A stretch of 64,000 bases of DNA from Humulus lupulus (GCF_963169125.1 NC_084801.1:112867061-112931060), one strand, 5' to 3'. Shown: positions 21,340 through 32,990, counted from the stretch's first letter. Numbers and translations are program-made. Notes: a model not told the origin generated them from the letters alone.

Positions 21340-21745
21340 TACAAAAAATGTGTTATAATATCTATTACAATAACACTTTTTATAAGTAAAGAATTTTGTT
21401 ATGCAAACTTTATTATATAACACAAAAAAGGTGTTATACTAAAGTGTAGTATAACACAAAAAATGTGTTATACTAAAGTGTAGTATAACACAAATTTATA
21501 AGTATTGAAATGTGTTATATAATCGACTATAAATAATATAATTAAACACTTGTCTATTTATTAAAATAACTCAAAAAGTGTGTTATCGTTGATAGTATAA
21601 TAACACATCTATATAACAATGATAAAGTGTTATGTAAAGTACCCTGACCTACGATAACATAGTCGGTCTTAACACATCAAAAAGTGTTATGGTATGTTTT
21701 GATAACACATTTTTGGTGTTATTAAAAGCATTTTTTCTTGTAGTG
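21340..21745. repeat. Subterminal ATAACAC/GTGTTAT repeats and CACTA-type end
   Basis: A dozen or so short repeats of AACAC and its complement GTGTT occur, often paired around a few A residues (for example ATAACACAAAAAATGTGTTAT-like units near 21419-21500). The stretch ends TTTTTTCTTGTAGTG. Such clustered subterminal repeats are the usual transposase-binding layout of CACTA elements (family knowledge). Confidence 0.65.
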
Positions 21746-21938
21746 TATGGTTGAGCATGAATGTGAAAAGACATGCTTATTAGCATGATTGCTGAATGTG
21801 AAAGCTATTGAACTGCTTATTAGCATTGTTATTGCATGTGTATGCTTATTTGTGCGGTTTTGGAACCGTGGGGTGGTGTTGGGTACCGTTATTATTGCAT
21901 GATGAGTCGAGTCATTGATTGCAGATAGACTTTGGAGT

Positions 21939-23054
21939 ATGCTTCTAGGGCAATCAAATGAACTAGTTGGCGTCGAGATCCAGGCTAGAGATAATGACCA
22001 GGGTCAGATCCCTCCGCCAGCCCTTGAGAACTAGTAGTAGATGTTTGCTGAACTACAAAATAGATTAAAGAGACAAGAGGGTAAGATCTGCTTGTTGAGA
22101 CAAGAGGTTCCGTTATGGAACGCTTCACCAGTTGTGCCACCTGTCGTGGTACTAGTTTTATAGCAGCATCCGGGGGCTGAGATCAGGTATGGGCCTCTAT
22201 ATGAGTGCTTCAGAAAGCAATACTCTCCTACCTTTGAGGGAGGGCCAGACCCACTGTGAGCTAAGCAGTGAATGGGTATGACCACCTCCATCTTGGACTT
22301 TATGAGGGTGGTAGGTAATGAGAGAGTGGCATGTGCCACGTTTATGTTTCAGGAGGACGCCCGAATTTGGTGCGAAATGGTATCTCAGACCAGGAATGTG
22401 AATTCCCTTAGTTAGGCAGAGTACAGAGACCTGTTTAAAGGGAATACAATAATGATGCAATGAGAGATGCGAAGGCAGATGAACTCAGTGCACCAGAGCA
22501 ACATGATGGTAACAGTGTATTCCTTGAAGTTTGATAGGTTGCCCAAGTTCACTTCAGACTTGGTGCCAACTGATGTAATAAGGAAGCAAAGGTTTGTTCG
22601 GTGGCTATATGCTATGATAGCCTGGGATGTTAGAATCACCTCTAAACCTGGAGTGATGACTTACTCTCACGTGGTAGAGAAGGTCTTTACTGTTGAGGGC
22701 ACTGAGAACAAGATCTGGCGCTACAGTGTGGCCTGAAAGGATACAAGGATGGTGGGACCTCCCTTTACAGGATCTGGTAGGGACATAGGCCCTAGTGACT
22801 AGAAGAGGAAGAATCTAGATACTTATATAGTTATAGTCCCAGACATGTAGGCTCGGGGTGTTCAGGTGAGCTGCCAAGGTGGCATTGACAACTGGAGAAC
22901 TTATCTAGAGTGTGCCAGATGCAGGAGACGTCATCTGGGAGAGTGTCGAGCGAAGGCATGGTTCTTATGCGGTATAGTTGGTCACCTCAAGAAGGATTTC
23001 CCGAAGGCAAAGAAGGAAGAACCAAAGAAAGCGGATAGCTTGACTCAAGCTTGA
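21939..23054 (+). pseudogene. Gag of chromovirus 1 (broken)
   Basis: The likely start is the ATG at 21939-21941, in the context that also precedes gag in chromovirus 2 (shared AGAGATAATGACCAGGGTCA-like and CCTCCGCC phrases). Three TAG codons in a row at 22031-22039 break the frame early. Later parts are readable: FDRLPKFTSDLVPTDVIRKQ (22530-22590) and the zinc-knuckle region CARCRRRHLGECRAKAWFLC followed by GIVGHLKKDFP, where the last Cys of the knuckle is Phe. The frame ends in TGA just before the protease. Confidence 0.8.
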
Positions 23055-23707
23055 GTGTTCGCACTGATGCAGTCAAAGTTTGAGGCTAGTCCCTCAGTAG
23101 TGATAGGTCAGCTTTCTAGTGTTGGTATATCTTATATTGTGTTGATTGATTCTAGTGCTACAAATTCCTTTGTATCTAGTAGAGAGATTGATAGGTTGTG
23201 TAGACCATGTGATTATTACGCTGTGGGGTTTGGGACCTTATTTCCTACTGGGGATCTGGTAGTTTCTAGGAGATGGGTCAGAACATTGCCGATAGAGGTT
23301 GATAGTAGAGAGTTATCAATGAATTTGATTGTGCTTGTTATGGATGACATTGATATGATTCTGGGTATGGAGTGGCTAGCCAAGTAGGGGCAACCATAGA
23401 CTGTAAGAAAAAGATGGTAACTTTTGAACCTGAGGGTGAGGACCCATTTGTATTTGTGGGAACTGTGCATGGACCCCACATTCCTATGATATCAACATTG
23501 AGGGCTAGAGACCTATTGCAAGGTGGTTGGATAGAATTCCTAACTAGTGTGGTGGATATTACTAGGGTTGTGCCAGTTGGACCTGAGGAGACCACATTAG
23601 TCTGTGAGTTTTTGGATGTATTCCCAAAAGAGTTACTAGGTTTGTTGTCGCACAAGGAGATAGAATTTGTTATTGAATTGGCATCAGGGACAGAACCAAT
23701 GTTTTGA
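23055..23707 (+). pseudogene. Protease region of chromovirus 1
   Basis: Retropepsin-like. IVLIDSSATNSFVS (about 23135-23180) replaces the usual D-S/T-G-A by D-S-S-A. Downstream, DIDMILGMEWLAK is the typical chromovirus protease end. A stop and frame change at about 23385 separate this from ATIDCKKKMVTF. A second stop (TGA 23706-23708) precedes RT. Confidence 0.8.
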
Positions 23708-23719
23708 GCACCGTATAGA

Positions 23720-24400
23720 ATGGATCTATCATAATTGAAAGAGCTGAAGGTTCAGTTACATGAGCTACTGGACTTGGGGTTTATCAGGCCCAGTTGCTTA
23801 CCATGGGGAGCACCAGTTCTATTTGTAAAGAAGAAGGATGGGTCGTTGAGGATGTGTATTGATTACAGAGAGCTGAACATGCTGACTATCAAGAACAAGT
23901 ATCCACTACAGAGAATCGATGACTTCTTTGATCAGTACAGGGCATGACAATGCTGTCCAAGACTGATCTTCGATCTAGTTATAACCAGCTGAGGATCAAA
24001 GATGAGGATATTTCGAAGACAACTTTTCATACCAGGTATGGGCATTATGAGTTCTTAATCATGTCGTTTGGATTGACTAATTCCCCAGCAGCTTTCATGG
24101 ATCTGATGAACAGAGTGTTCAAGAATTACCTAGACCGATTCGTGATTGTAATCATCGACGACATCTTGGTTTATTCTCAGTCGGAGGCTAAGCACAAGCA
24201 ACATCTCTGGTTGGTATTGAAGAGACTGAGGAAGTATAGATTGTATACCAAGTTCAAGAAGTGTGGGTTCTTCCTACCTCAGGTGACATTCCTTGGTCAC
24301 ATTGTTAATAAAGACAGGATTAAGGTGGATCCAGCCAAGATTCAGGCAGTCAAGGATTGGCCAAGACTAAGGAGTGCTACAGATATCTGAAGTTTTCTTG
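23720..24400 (+). pseudogene. Reverse transcriptase of chromovirus 1 (truncated)
   Basis: Readable blocks are [38 protein letters not shown], then a one-base frame change near 23947, [38 protein letters not shown], the active site IIDDILVYS and [18 protein letters not shown]. After RSATDI a stop occurs. The text then jumps from SFLG to a pre-integrase segment, so the connection domain and RNase H are missing. Confidence 0.88.
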
Positions 24401-24404
24401 GATC

Positions 24405-24987
24405 GGAAAAGGATAGGACCAGAGCAGGGATAGAATTGGTGGTGGACCAGTTAGCCAACATTACATTGTAGTCTACTCTTTTGGAGAGAATTAAGGAAGG
24501 TCATTTGAGTAACTCTCAGTTGATGAGGCATAGAGGGGAAATCCTAGCTGGAGTGGCTAAGGACTATACTATTACAGAGATGGGTTTATTGAGATATAAA
24601 TAGCGGATTTGTGTTCTGATGGACTCTACTATCAAACGGGATATTCTGGATGAATCTCATACTAAACCGTACTCATTGCATTCAAGCACCACAAAGATGT
24701 ATCGGGATCTGAAATCTTTATACTGGTGGCCTGGGATGAAGAAAGATGCGCTTGAGAATGTAGCTAAGTGCCTAACTTTTCAGCAAGTGAAAGCTGAGCA
24801 ACAGAGACCGGCACGACTACTGGGGCCTTTGGGTATCCCTGAATGGACGTCGGAGGACATTACTATGGACATCATCGTGAGATTACCCAGGACCATGGGT
24901 CATCATGATTCAGTTTGGGTGATTGTGGATCAGTATACCAAATCAGCCCATTTCTTGCATGTAAGGACAATTTTTACAGTGGTCTGT
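24405..24987 (+). pseudogene. Integrase N-terminal part of chromovirus 1, cut by the Angela insertion
   Basis: After the RNase H deletion come the spacer (LVVDQLANI), then RICVLMDSTIKRDILDESH, HSSTTKMYRDLKSLYWWPGM (zinc region), CLTFQQVKAEQQRPARLLG, and the first catalytic Asp in ITMDIIVRLPRT. It breaks off at HFLHVRTIFTVV where the Angela-like LTR begins at 24988. The usual first zinc-finger pairs are partly degraded. Confidence 0.85.
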
Positions 24988-26137
24988 TGTTGGGAAACTT
25001 ATACATGATCTTTATTTATTTTCATGTAGATCTAATATTAAACAAGTTAATATGAGACAACCTAAAACATGTTTCTAAAATTGAATTCAAACAGAAATAA
25101 TGATAAGAATACTTACATTATACGCAGCGGAATGAATGAGTCATTCATTCAGTTTCTCTAACTCTTGTATCCTTTCTGTCGCAGAGTATTACCATGAAAC
25201 TGAACCGATCTTCATTTTTCTTCAGACCCTTCCAAAGTATCCTTAGGATCACCTAGACTAGAGTGGGCAATTCTCAACACAGATAGATACAGAGAGAAGA
25301 AGAGAAAACAACAATAAGGCTTAGAAAATGACTTATGTTTAGAGAGAATCTAAAACCTATCAGAAAACAAGTGTTTGTCATCTTTTTTCAACTCTCGCTT
25401 AACATTCCTTTTATAGATTCATTTAGGTCATTTATTTATTTAAAAATCAATTAACACCCCTAGGACGAAATTATCATGGGTTTTAGGCCTGAGAAATTTC
25501 TCATTTGATTATAAGCCCATTGGACTTAAAATCAAAGCATGTATTATTTTTTATTGATTTAATAAATTAAATAATTATTTAAATCCTTTATAAAATTGAT
25601 TATTTATAATTTGAACCTTGATTTAAACTTATTTATTAATTTAGATACTAATTTATCTTAATTAATAAATTTGCCCTAATTTTTCTTTTGTTCTCTAAAT
25701 TGTATAACTCTGTGAAACTATCCAAAATTGACTTGGTCAACTTTGATAATTCTAATTGATAATTAAATCAATTAATTGAGACTATCTAGATGATTTTATG
25801 CAAGGTACAGTGGGGACCATGGGCCTATGAAATCAAGCCCCAATAAGTTATCATAAATCTACAAATAAATTTACTAACTTATTAATTCCTCGTGACTCCA
25901 CTAAAGACTCGAAATTGCACTCTTGAATTCATAGAACACCCTATAATAAATATAGATACGCTATTAATTATCCATTGTTACAACCATAATTGTCACTCAA
26001 TCTTCTATAGACAGTCTACAATGAGATAGGACTAAAATATTGTTTTACCCCTCGTTGTATTTTATCCTTAAAACACTTAGTTCCTTGTAAATGATATTTC
26101 AGTAAACGAATATTAATTACTGAAATGAGATCTCTAT
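24988..26137 (-). repeat. 3' LTR of the Angela-like element, first segment
   Basis: Begins TGTTGGGAAACTTATACATG, the same as the other LTR at 44599. It is interrupted after GAGATCTCTAT by element A and resumes at 37781. The right LTR reads through this point without a gap (45760-45785), which proves the insertion. Confidence 0.95.
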
Positions 26138-26732
26138 TGTTATCCAAAAAGCAGGTGTGGATGACGTGGCAAATATTTTCAACACGTGGCTGACACCTGG
26201 CACAGGTTCTGTTCGACCATCGATCAGGGATGTTCCCCTGACACGTCATTTGAGTTTTATATACAACCAGATTGCTCGTATAACCCGTATCTTTATGAGT
26301 AATCTTGTAAAATTGTAATCATATCCGAGATTATTTCCATTTTGCATGATTATCCAATTAGTTAGGGGAAAATATCTTTGACTAATTCATGTAACCCTCC
26401 TTGAGCCTATAAATAGAGAGAAATAGCTCAAGGGAGGGACTTTTGGCTGATTTTTTTTTATGCTTTAGAAGAGAATTTTGGCTATTATCTTTGGGTGGTA
26501 TTACTCATCCCTCTAAGGCTTGTGAAACTCAAAGAACCCTAGTTCTTTGATCACTCCTTTGAGAATCAAGATCAATAACAGCTTAAGTGGACGTAGGTCA
26601 TTACCAATTCTTGGGGCCGAACCACTATAAATTGTTGTGTCGTTTATTTTTCTTTCTATTAGATCTTATTCAATACTTTCTATCACATCAAGCGTTTGAC
26701 TCCGTGTTAGTTGACCAAAACGAGGGTCAACA
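26138..26732 (+). repeat. 5' LTR of element A
   Basis: Starts TGTTATCCAAAAAGCAGG and ends GAGGGTCAACA. Its U3 holds three ACGT-core motifs (GACGTGGC, CACGTGGC, ACACGTCA) and a decayed copy of a palindrome that is perfect in E2 and E3. A TATA box lies at 26408. Confidence 0.95.
26161..26415 (+). promoter_or_regulatory. LTR promoter of element A: ACGT-core motifs and TATA box
   Basis: ATGACGTGGC at 26161, ACACGTGGC at 26182 and GACACGTCA at 26240 have the ACGT core that plant bZIP factors bind (family knowledge). CCTATAAATAGAGAG at 26406-26420 is a good plant TATA box. The same set occurs in the 3' LTR, and the TATA phrase GAGCCTATAAATA also in E2 (56703). Activity is not shown by sequence alone. 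Confidence 0.6.
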
Positions 26733-26735
26733 TTC

Positions 26736-26754
26736 TGGTGCTTTCATTGAGAGC
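26736..26754 (+). other. Putative primer binding site of element A
   Basis: TGGTGCTTTCATTGAGAGC begins three bases after the 5' LTR. The same wording follows the LTRs of B and E2. It starts with TGG, as a site complementary to a tRNA CCA end must. I cannot name the tRNA. Confidence 0.55.
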
Positions 26755-26780
26755 TTGAGAAGAAATCATTGAAGGGACTA

Positions 26781-29702
26781 ATGGCAAAGACGTCGAAGAA
26801 AATTGGACAGGCTGCTGCCGCTCCAACCCAGCCTCCTCCAGCAAACATGGCTGAAGACGAACCTCATTTAGAGTTCGATGAGGAGGAAGTAGACTTTGAG
26901 GCCCTGAAGACAACACTGGGGGTGTTGCAAGATGAACTGGCCACTCTGAGGGCCAATCAAGAGAGTGCCGCCGAGATAATGGCATCACAGCAGAGGGAAA
27001 TAGAGCGCCAGTGCCAAGAGCTGAGTGAAAGACAGGCAGAGATGAACCGTCATCAAAGGGATGCCATGGCAGCCCTTGAAGCAGCCCTCCAATTGGCTAA
27101 GAATCAGGCTGTGCCTGCCTCGCAGCCAGACCAACCCCCAAATGGGCCACCTCAAAGAGGTCCCAATCCTAGCCCTCCGCTCTATCCAACAAGCCCTCAA
27201 AGGCCGGAGCAGTCACCAATGCCTCAGGATGATGTCCCACCTAGGGACCCTGAGACGTGGCCTCCATCCCAGGCTGGTCGAGGCGATCCCCCACCTCTAA
27301 GGCAGAATAGGGCTGGGCAGCAGCCCCACAGCCCTAGATGCCCAGGGGGTGAAGAGCTACACCCACCGAGCAGGGGGCAGAGTTCTTCTGGCAACAGAAG
27401 GAACTCAGAGGCAGGCTCTGCGGTCAGGGGCCCTCCACGGCAAGATAATGCACGGGGACCCACCGACCAACGCAGGCCTCCCCCTAACGCTCGGGAAGTT
27501 CCAGCCCAAGGAGGCAACCGAGGAAACAGTCGGTCCCACCATAGCCAATCGAGGTTCAGAGATGGCCACGGCTACAATGAGGCCGACTCAGGCAAAGGGA
27601 ATGCTTGTCGGAGAAATGAGGAGAGAGGTGGAGGCAGAAGCCCCCCACCTAGAGAAGATCGACATGCATGACATAATGCTGGGGGGCAACCCAAACAAAA
27701 CAACGTCTTTAGCCAGCTCAGAGCCAGCGAGTAGCAACGAAGAGATGAAAATCTAAGGGATGTACTCAAGGACCACCGAGAACGGCACGACGAGTACATT
27801 CCCCCAGCACCAGAGGCCCCGGCAATTCCTGAGGCTGTTCAGGCCCAAATAAATGCCCTGAACCAAGCAGTGCAACAGCTGGTCGGGGGAAGAACATCTC
27901 ATATCAAGTACAACAGGAGAAGGGGCACTCCTTTCATACAAAGGATCGCCATGGCTGAAACCCCCAGTAAGTTTAAAATGCCCACACTTCTGAACTTTGA
28001 CGGGTATGGTGACCTAGTATCTCATGTCAACAAATTTGAGATACAAATGGACATTCAGAAGGTCTCCGAAGACACTTGATGCAGGATCTTCCCTGCAACA
28101 CTTTCTGATGTTGCACAAGAGTGGTTCTTTAAGTTCCCTCCTGCAAGTATTGTATCTTGGGAGATGTTCGTAAAGGAGTTTTACGGACAATTCTACGCAG
28201 GTCGTATGCACCTAACTGAAGCAAACCAGCTGGTCGAGATACGCCAGCAAGAAGGGGAACCATTGAAAGAATATGTCCAACGTTTCATGCGAGCAGCAGC
28301 CGGGGCCAAAACAGTGGGAGACGAAGGCAAAATGATGGCCCTAACTGCAGGAGTTAGGCGTCGTACGCCTCTTGAGAGTAGCCTCAGGAAGCATGGGGTT
28401 AAAACTACCCAATAATTTTTGGATCGAGCTGATCGATACATCAAGCTCGAGGATGCAATTGCCAGCGAGGGAAAGACCCCAAATAAGGATAAAGGGACTG
28501 AAGACCCCGCCAAAGCCGCCAATGGGTCAAAGCCCAACGGCAACAGCAAAGGCAATGAAAATGGCGACGGCAAGAATGGGGGGAAGAGGCCCCATAACAA
28601 GCCCTCTACCTCCGAGAGTAAGCGCTCTAAGGGCAACCGTTATGAGCCAAGGTTCACTAACTATACCGCCCTTGTTGAATCTCGAGTAGAGGTGTATCAG
28701 GCCACAAGTTTCAATGTACCCTACAAAAGACCCTCTCCCATTCGAAATGATATTTCGAAAAGGGATACGACTAAGTTTTGTCATTTTCACAACGACTACG
28801 AACACGATATGAATGAATGTAACCAGCTGAAGGGCGAAACCGAGTTCCTTATTAGACAAGGACACTTGAGGAAATACATGCGAGCCGCGGGAGCTTCCCA
28901 ACGAGAGGCTCCGGGTGGCAACGAGGAGGCACCTGCACACCAGCGCTCGCCACCTTTACCACCTGATCCTATGGCAGGCACCTTACTCACCATCTGTGGA
29001 GGCCCGCACCTAGCGGGAAACAGCGGAAAGGCAAAGGAACGATATGCTCGGACCCTATGCAATGACCAGGACATCGAGATGATGACTGTGGAGGATCGAG
29101 CAACGAAAAAGGCTCGAACAGAGGATGATGCAATTACTTTCTCTGATAATGATGCCCAACATGTCCAGTTCCCACATTCCGATCCGTTGGTCGTGGATGT
29201 TCAGATTGCCAATATGATGGTGAAAAGAGTATTGGTCGATACAGGAAGTTCAGTTAACATCCTGTATAAATCTTCACTGGAACGAATGAAGTTGTCCACA
29301 AAGGACTTGGAGCCTTGCAACCAAACAATTTATGGTTTCTCTGGTGAGGGACTCGCTCCAACAGGGTCAATCAGGCTTCCAGTAACAGCAGGTACTGCGC
29401 CCGCCACCAGGACATTACTCACTACTTTTATAGTAGTTGATTGTTCTTCGGCCTACAATGCAGTAATTGGAAGACCAATACTGGTCGACCTTCGGGCCGT
29501 CACCTCTATATGGCACTTAGCCATGAAATTCCCAATAGATGCAGGGGTAGGACGCGTATTGGGAAACCAGAGGGAAGCAAGGGAGTGCTACAATGCATCA
29601 ATCACTAAGGCCAAGAAGGGTATGTCGAGGAGTGCTCCCCCATAAAAGTTGCAAATGGCCATTGATGTACAAGCCCAATCAGGTGATAAAGTCGCCAAAT
29701 AG
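26781..29702 (+). pseudogene. Gag-protease frame of element A (four extra stops)
   Basis: Starts at the ATG at 26781 (MAKTSKKIGQ). One frame runs to 29702, with stops near 27671, 27735, 28079, 28415 and 29643. N-terminal 110 residues: acidic, then a likely coiled coil (LATLRANQESAAEIMASQQR). Next comes a Pro/Arg/Gly-rich linker. The capsid domain spans about 27950-28400 (KMPTLLNFDGYGDLVSHVNK, WFFKFPPASIVSWEMFVKEF). A Cys/His segment (KFCHFHNDYEHDMNECNQL) lies at 28775. The protease motif VLVDTGSSVNILYKSSL lies at 29231, followed by AYNAVIGRPILVDLRA. The final TAG at 29700-29702 is shared with B and E2 and may be a regulated stop rather than a defect. Confidence 0.88.
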
Positions 29703-31935
29703 GGTGTTGCCCAAAATGAGGATAGAGACTTAGATCCTCGCTTTGGGAATTTTGAAGAAAATATAGGACCTGTCGAGGACCTTGAGGAGATCCATCTTGA
29801 TGAAGAGTTTCCGACCAGAGTTGTAAAGGTCGGCAAAAATTTAGAAACAACAACCAAATACACACTGGTGGAATTTTTTAGGAAGAACCAGGAAGTTTTC
29901 GCCTGGTCACATAAAGACATGGTTGGGATAGATCCTGCAGTCATCAGCCATGTCCTGAACGTCGACAAAAGCTTTCCACCCGTGCAACAGAAAAGAAGGG
30001 TGCTCGATAAAGACAGATCAAAAGCCTTGAAGGAGGAAGTTGAAAAACTAAAGGAGAATGGGTTCATCAGGGTAGCGTTTTATCCGTCATGGGTCTCTAA
30101 TCCAGTGCTGGTCCCCAAACCGAATGGTAAATGGTGGATCTACGTGGATTTCACAGACCTTAACAAAGCCTGCCCTAAAGACTGTTTCCCACTCCCAAGG
30201 ATCGACCAGTTGGTCGATGCAACTGCAGGCCATGAGATCCTCTCCTTTATGGATGCATATTCAGGATACAATTAGATTAGTATGCATCCCCCTGATGAGG
30301 ATCACACTAGCTTTCGGACCGATACAGGGCTATTCTGTTACAAAGTAATGCCCTTCGGATTGAAAAACGCTGGTGCAACTTACCAGCGACTAGTTAACCA
30401 CATGTTTAAAGAGTTGATCGGGATAAACATGGAGGTGTACGTTGATGACATGCAGGTGAAGTCAAAAAAGGCAGGAGGACATGTGAAGGATTTACAAGAG
30501 TGTTTCAATGTTTTGAACAAATATCAGATGAAGCTAAATCCTCTCAAATGTTCCTTCGGAGTAGGATCAGGGAAGTTCTTGGGGTTCATTGTCAACTCGA
30601 GAGGAATCGAGGCTAATCCCGAGAATATCAAGGCTCTGATCGATATGAAATCGCCAATGAAGATCAAAGATGTGCAAAGTTTGACTGGAAGATTGTCGCG
30701 CTCAGTAGATTCATTTCAAAATCAACAGATAAGTGTGTTCCTTTCTTTAATCTACTTAGAGGCAACAAGAAGTTTGAGTGGACTGAAGACTGCGAAAAGG
30801 CTTTCCAAGCCTTAAAAGCCCACATGGCGCAGCCTCCCGTCTTATCAAAGCTTGTAGATGGGGAAACTTTGTTCATATACCTAGCGATCACCGAATATGC
30901 TGCTAGTGCAGTGTTGGTAAGAGAAGAAGAAGGCGTACAAAAGGTAGTGTATTATGTGAGCAAGAGGTTAATTGGAGCCGAATTGAGATATCCTCCCATT
31001 GAAAGATTAGCCTAGTGTCTAATTTTGGAATCAAGGGAGTTACGTCCTTACTTCCAAGCCCATCCAATCACAGTCTTGACTGACCAGCCCCTTCGGCAAG
31101 TTTTACAAAAGCCAGAGGCTGCTAGTCGTTTGTTGAAATGGGCAATCGAACTTGGGCAGTTCGATATAACATACTCACCGCGAGCAGCAATAAAAGGACA
31201 GGTCTTGGCTAACTTCATTGCTGAATTCACTGAACTCCCAGATAACGAGCAGGGTGAAAAGCCTAGTGCGCCTGAGCCTCAAGTTGAAGCTCCTTCGTGG
31301 AAACTATTCACAGATGGATCATCCAACGAATCCCACGCAGGAGCAGGAGTGATATTGATAACGCCAGAAGGGCATCGATTTCACTGTGCAATTAGAATTG
31401 ATTTCACTGCTTCAAACAATGAAGCTGAATATGAAGCCCTACTCGTTGGATTAAGGTTAGCCAAAGACATGAACATAAAAGTGCTGGATATCTACAGTGA
31501 TTCACAACTGATAGTGAATCAGGTCTTAGGGGAGTACCAAGCACGAGGCCTAAAAATGGTGGCTTATCTGAACAAAACAAAGGATCTGTCTGCACAATTT
31601 GAAAAATATACCCTCCAGCAAATACCTCGAGATCAGTATTCAAACGTGGATGCCCTAGCCAAACTCGCGAGTGCAAAAGATGCTGACACTTTAAATATAG
31701 TGCCAGTTGAGCGGCTATGCACACCAAGCATACGAGTAGACGAAACCAATATGGTGATCCAGTTAGCAGATACATGGACGGCACCATACTTAAAGTATCT
31801 CACGAACGACACACTACCAGCAGATAGAAACAAAGCCAGGACCCTTCAGAGACAGTCTGCAAGGTATATCCTAGTCGATGGTATTTTGTACCGAAGGGGA
31901 TACTTGATGCCACTGCTCATATGTGTTACGCCATA
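29703..31935 (+). pseudogene. RT, RNase H and archaeal-type RNase H of element A (broken)
   Basis: Continues in the gag-protease frame after the TAG. RT blocks are NQEVFAWSHKDMVGIDPAVI, FYPSWVSNPVLVPKPNGKW, DAYSGYN followed by a TAG (30273-30275), MPFGLKNAGATYQRLVNHMF, YVDDMQVKSK and KCSFGVGSGKFLGFIVNSRG. A frameshift near 30690 precedes the native RNase H (FIYLAITEYAASAVLV, ELRYPPIERLA, VLTDQPLRQVLQKPE). The archaeal-type RNase H follows at about 31300-31680 (WKLFTDGSSNESHAGAGVIL, NNEAEYEALLVGLRLA, YSDSQLIVNQVLGEYQARGL, NVDALAKLAS). The tandem pair of RNases H is known from Tat elements. Confidence 0.9.
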
Positions 31936-32990
31936 GAAGGCTAAAGAGCTAATGAAGGAGGTGCATGAAGGCTTCTGCGGATACCACGCTGGGGGCAAAG
32001 ATCCTAAGGCAAGGATATTTCTGGGCAACGATGAATGAGGACTCGATGGAGTTCGCTTGTGATAAGTGTCAGCAGTTTTCCAAGATCCCACGAGCAGCTC
32101 CCAACGAGTTAAAGAAAATGCAAAGTCCATGGCCCTTCGCAGTATGGGGTATTGATTTGATCGGTTCCTTGCCCACAGGGAAAGGTGGTGTGAAATACGC
32201 AGTGGTAGCTGTCGACTACTTCACAAAATGGGTCGAGGCAGAACCACTCGCAACCATAACGACAAAGAAAGTACTTGATTTTGTTATCAAAAACATTATT
32301 TGTCGATATGGATTGCCAAGAAAGATTGTCTCAGACAATGGCACCCATTTTTGATAATGACTTGTGCACAGACTTCTGCGAGAGGCATGGCATCATCAAG
32401 TGCTTTTCTTCAGTTGCTCACCCCCAAGAAAATGGGCAAGTCGAAGCAGTAAATAAAACATTGAAAGATACCCTGAAGAAAAGGCTCGAGGAAGCTAAAG
32501 GAGCATGGCCAGAACAATTGCCTAAAGTCCTCTGGTCGTATAGAACATCCCACCGAACAGCAACAGGTCATACCCCGTTTCCCTTAGCATACGGGTACGA
32601 GGCCATGTTGCCTGTCGAGTTGGATCCACCTTCCCATCGCAGAATGATATACAACCAAGACCAAAATAGCCAATTATTGATGGAGTCCCTAGACCTAGTC
32701 GATGAGAGACGAGAAAAAGCCCAACTCCGAGTAGCTGCGTACCAGCAAAAAGTCGCGCGGTATTTTAACTCCAAAGTAAAAGAAAGAAAGTTCAGCGTCG
32801 GGGACTTAGTACTTCGAAGAGTTTTCTTAAACACCCGCGACTAAGCTGCTGGAGTACTCGGACCAAACTGGGAAGGACCTTACCAGATTGAAGAATTCCT
32901 TCATCGAGGCACTTACAAACTTGCACGCTTGAACGGAGATCTCGTTCCACGTCATTGGAATGGAGAACACCTGCGCAAGTGTTATCAATA
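31936..32990 (+). pseudogene. Integrase of element A (frameshifts)
   Basis: Zinc part: VHEGFCGYHAGG then, after a frame change, ILRQGYFWATMNED and CDKCQQFSKIP. Core: WGIDLIGSLPTG (first Asp), VDYFTKWVEAEP, RKIVSDNGTHF (second Asp), then one extra T that shifts the frame (32349-32353), and SVAHPQENGQVEAVNKTLKD (Glu). C-terminal part: GHTPFPLAYGYEAMLPVELD, KVKERKFSVGDLVLRRVF, a stop at 32842, and a tail with GTYKLARLNGDLVPRHWNGE. The three catalytic residues are all present, unlike in B. Confidence 0.88.

Larger units (their letters stand above)
11576..21745. mobile_element. Possible CACTA-type DNA transposon, non-autonomous, hosting a copia element
   Basis: The left end reads CACTACACCAAAAATCAC and the right end, read inward, CACTACAAGAAAAAATGC. 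Each is flanked by TAT (11573-11575 and 21746-21748), a 3-bp duplication as CACTA elements make. The right subterminal 400 bp holds many ATAACAC/GTGTTAT repeats, as En/Spm-like elements do. The left 150 bp holds a GAAGCGG...CCGCCTCTTC inverted pair. No transposase frame is visible. Caution: the inverted ends match only in part, and the two flanks belong to different sequences (RPA fragment and chromovirus), so these may be ends of two elements. Confidence 0.45.

Noticed and set aside
27224..27517. Minus-strand Gly/Pro-rich frame in element A
   Set aside because: Shadow of the Pro/Arg/Gly-rich gag linker.
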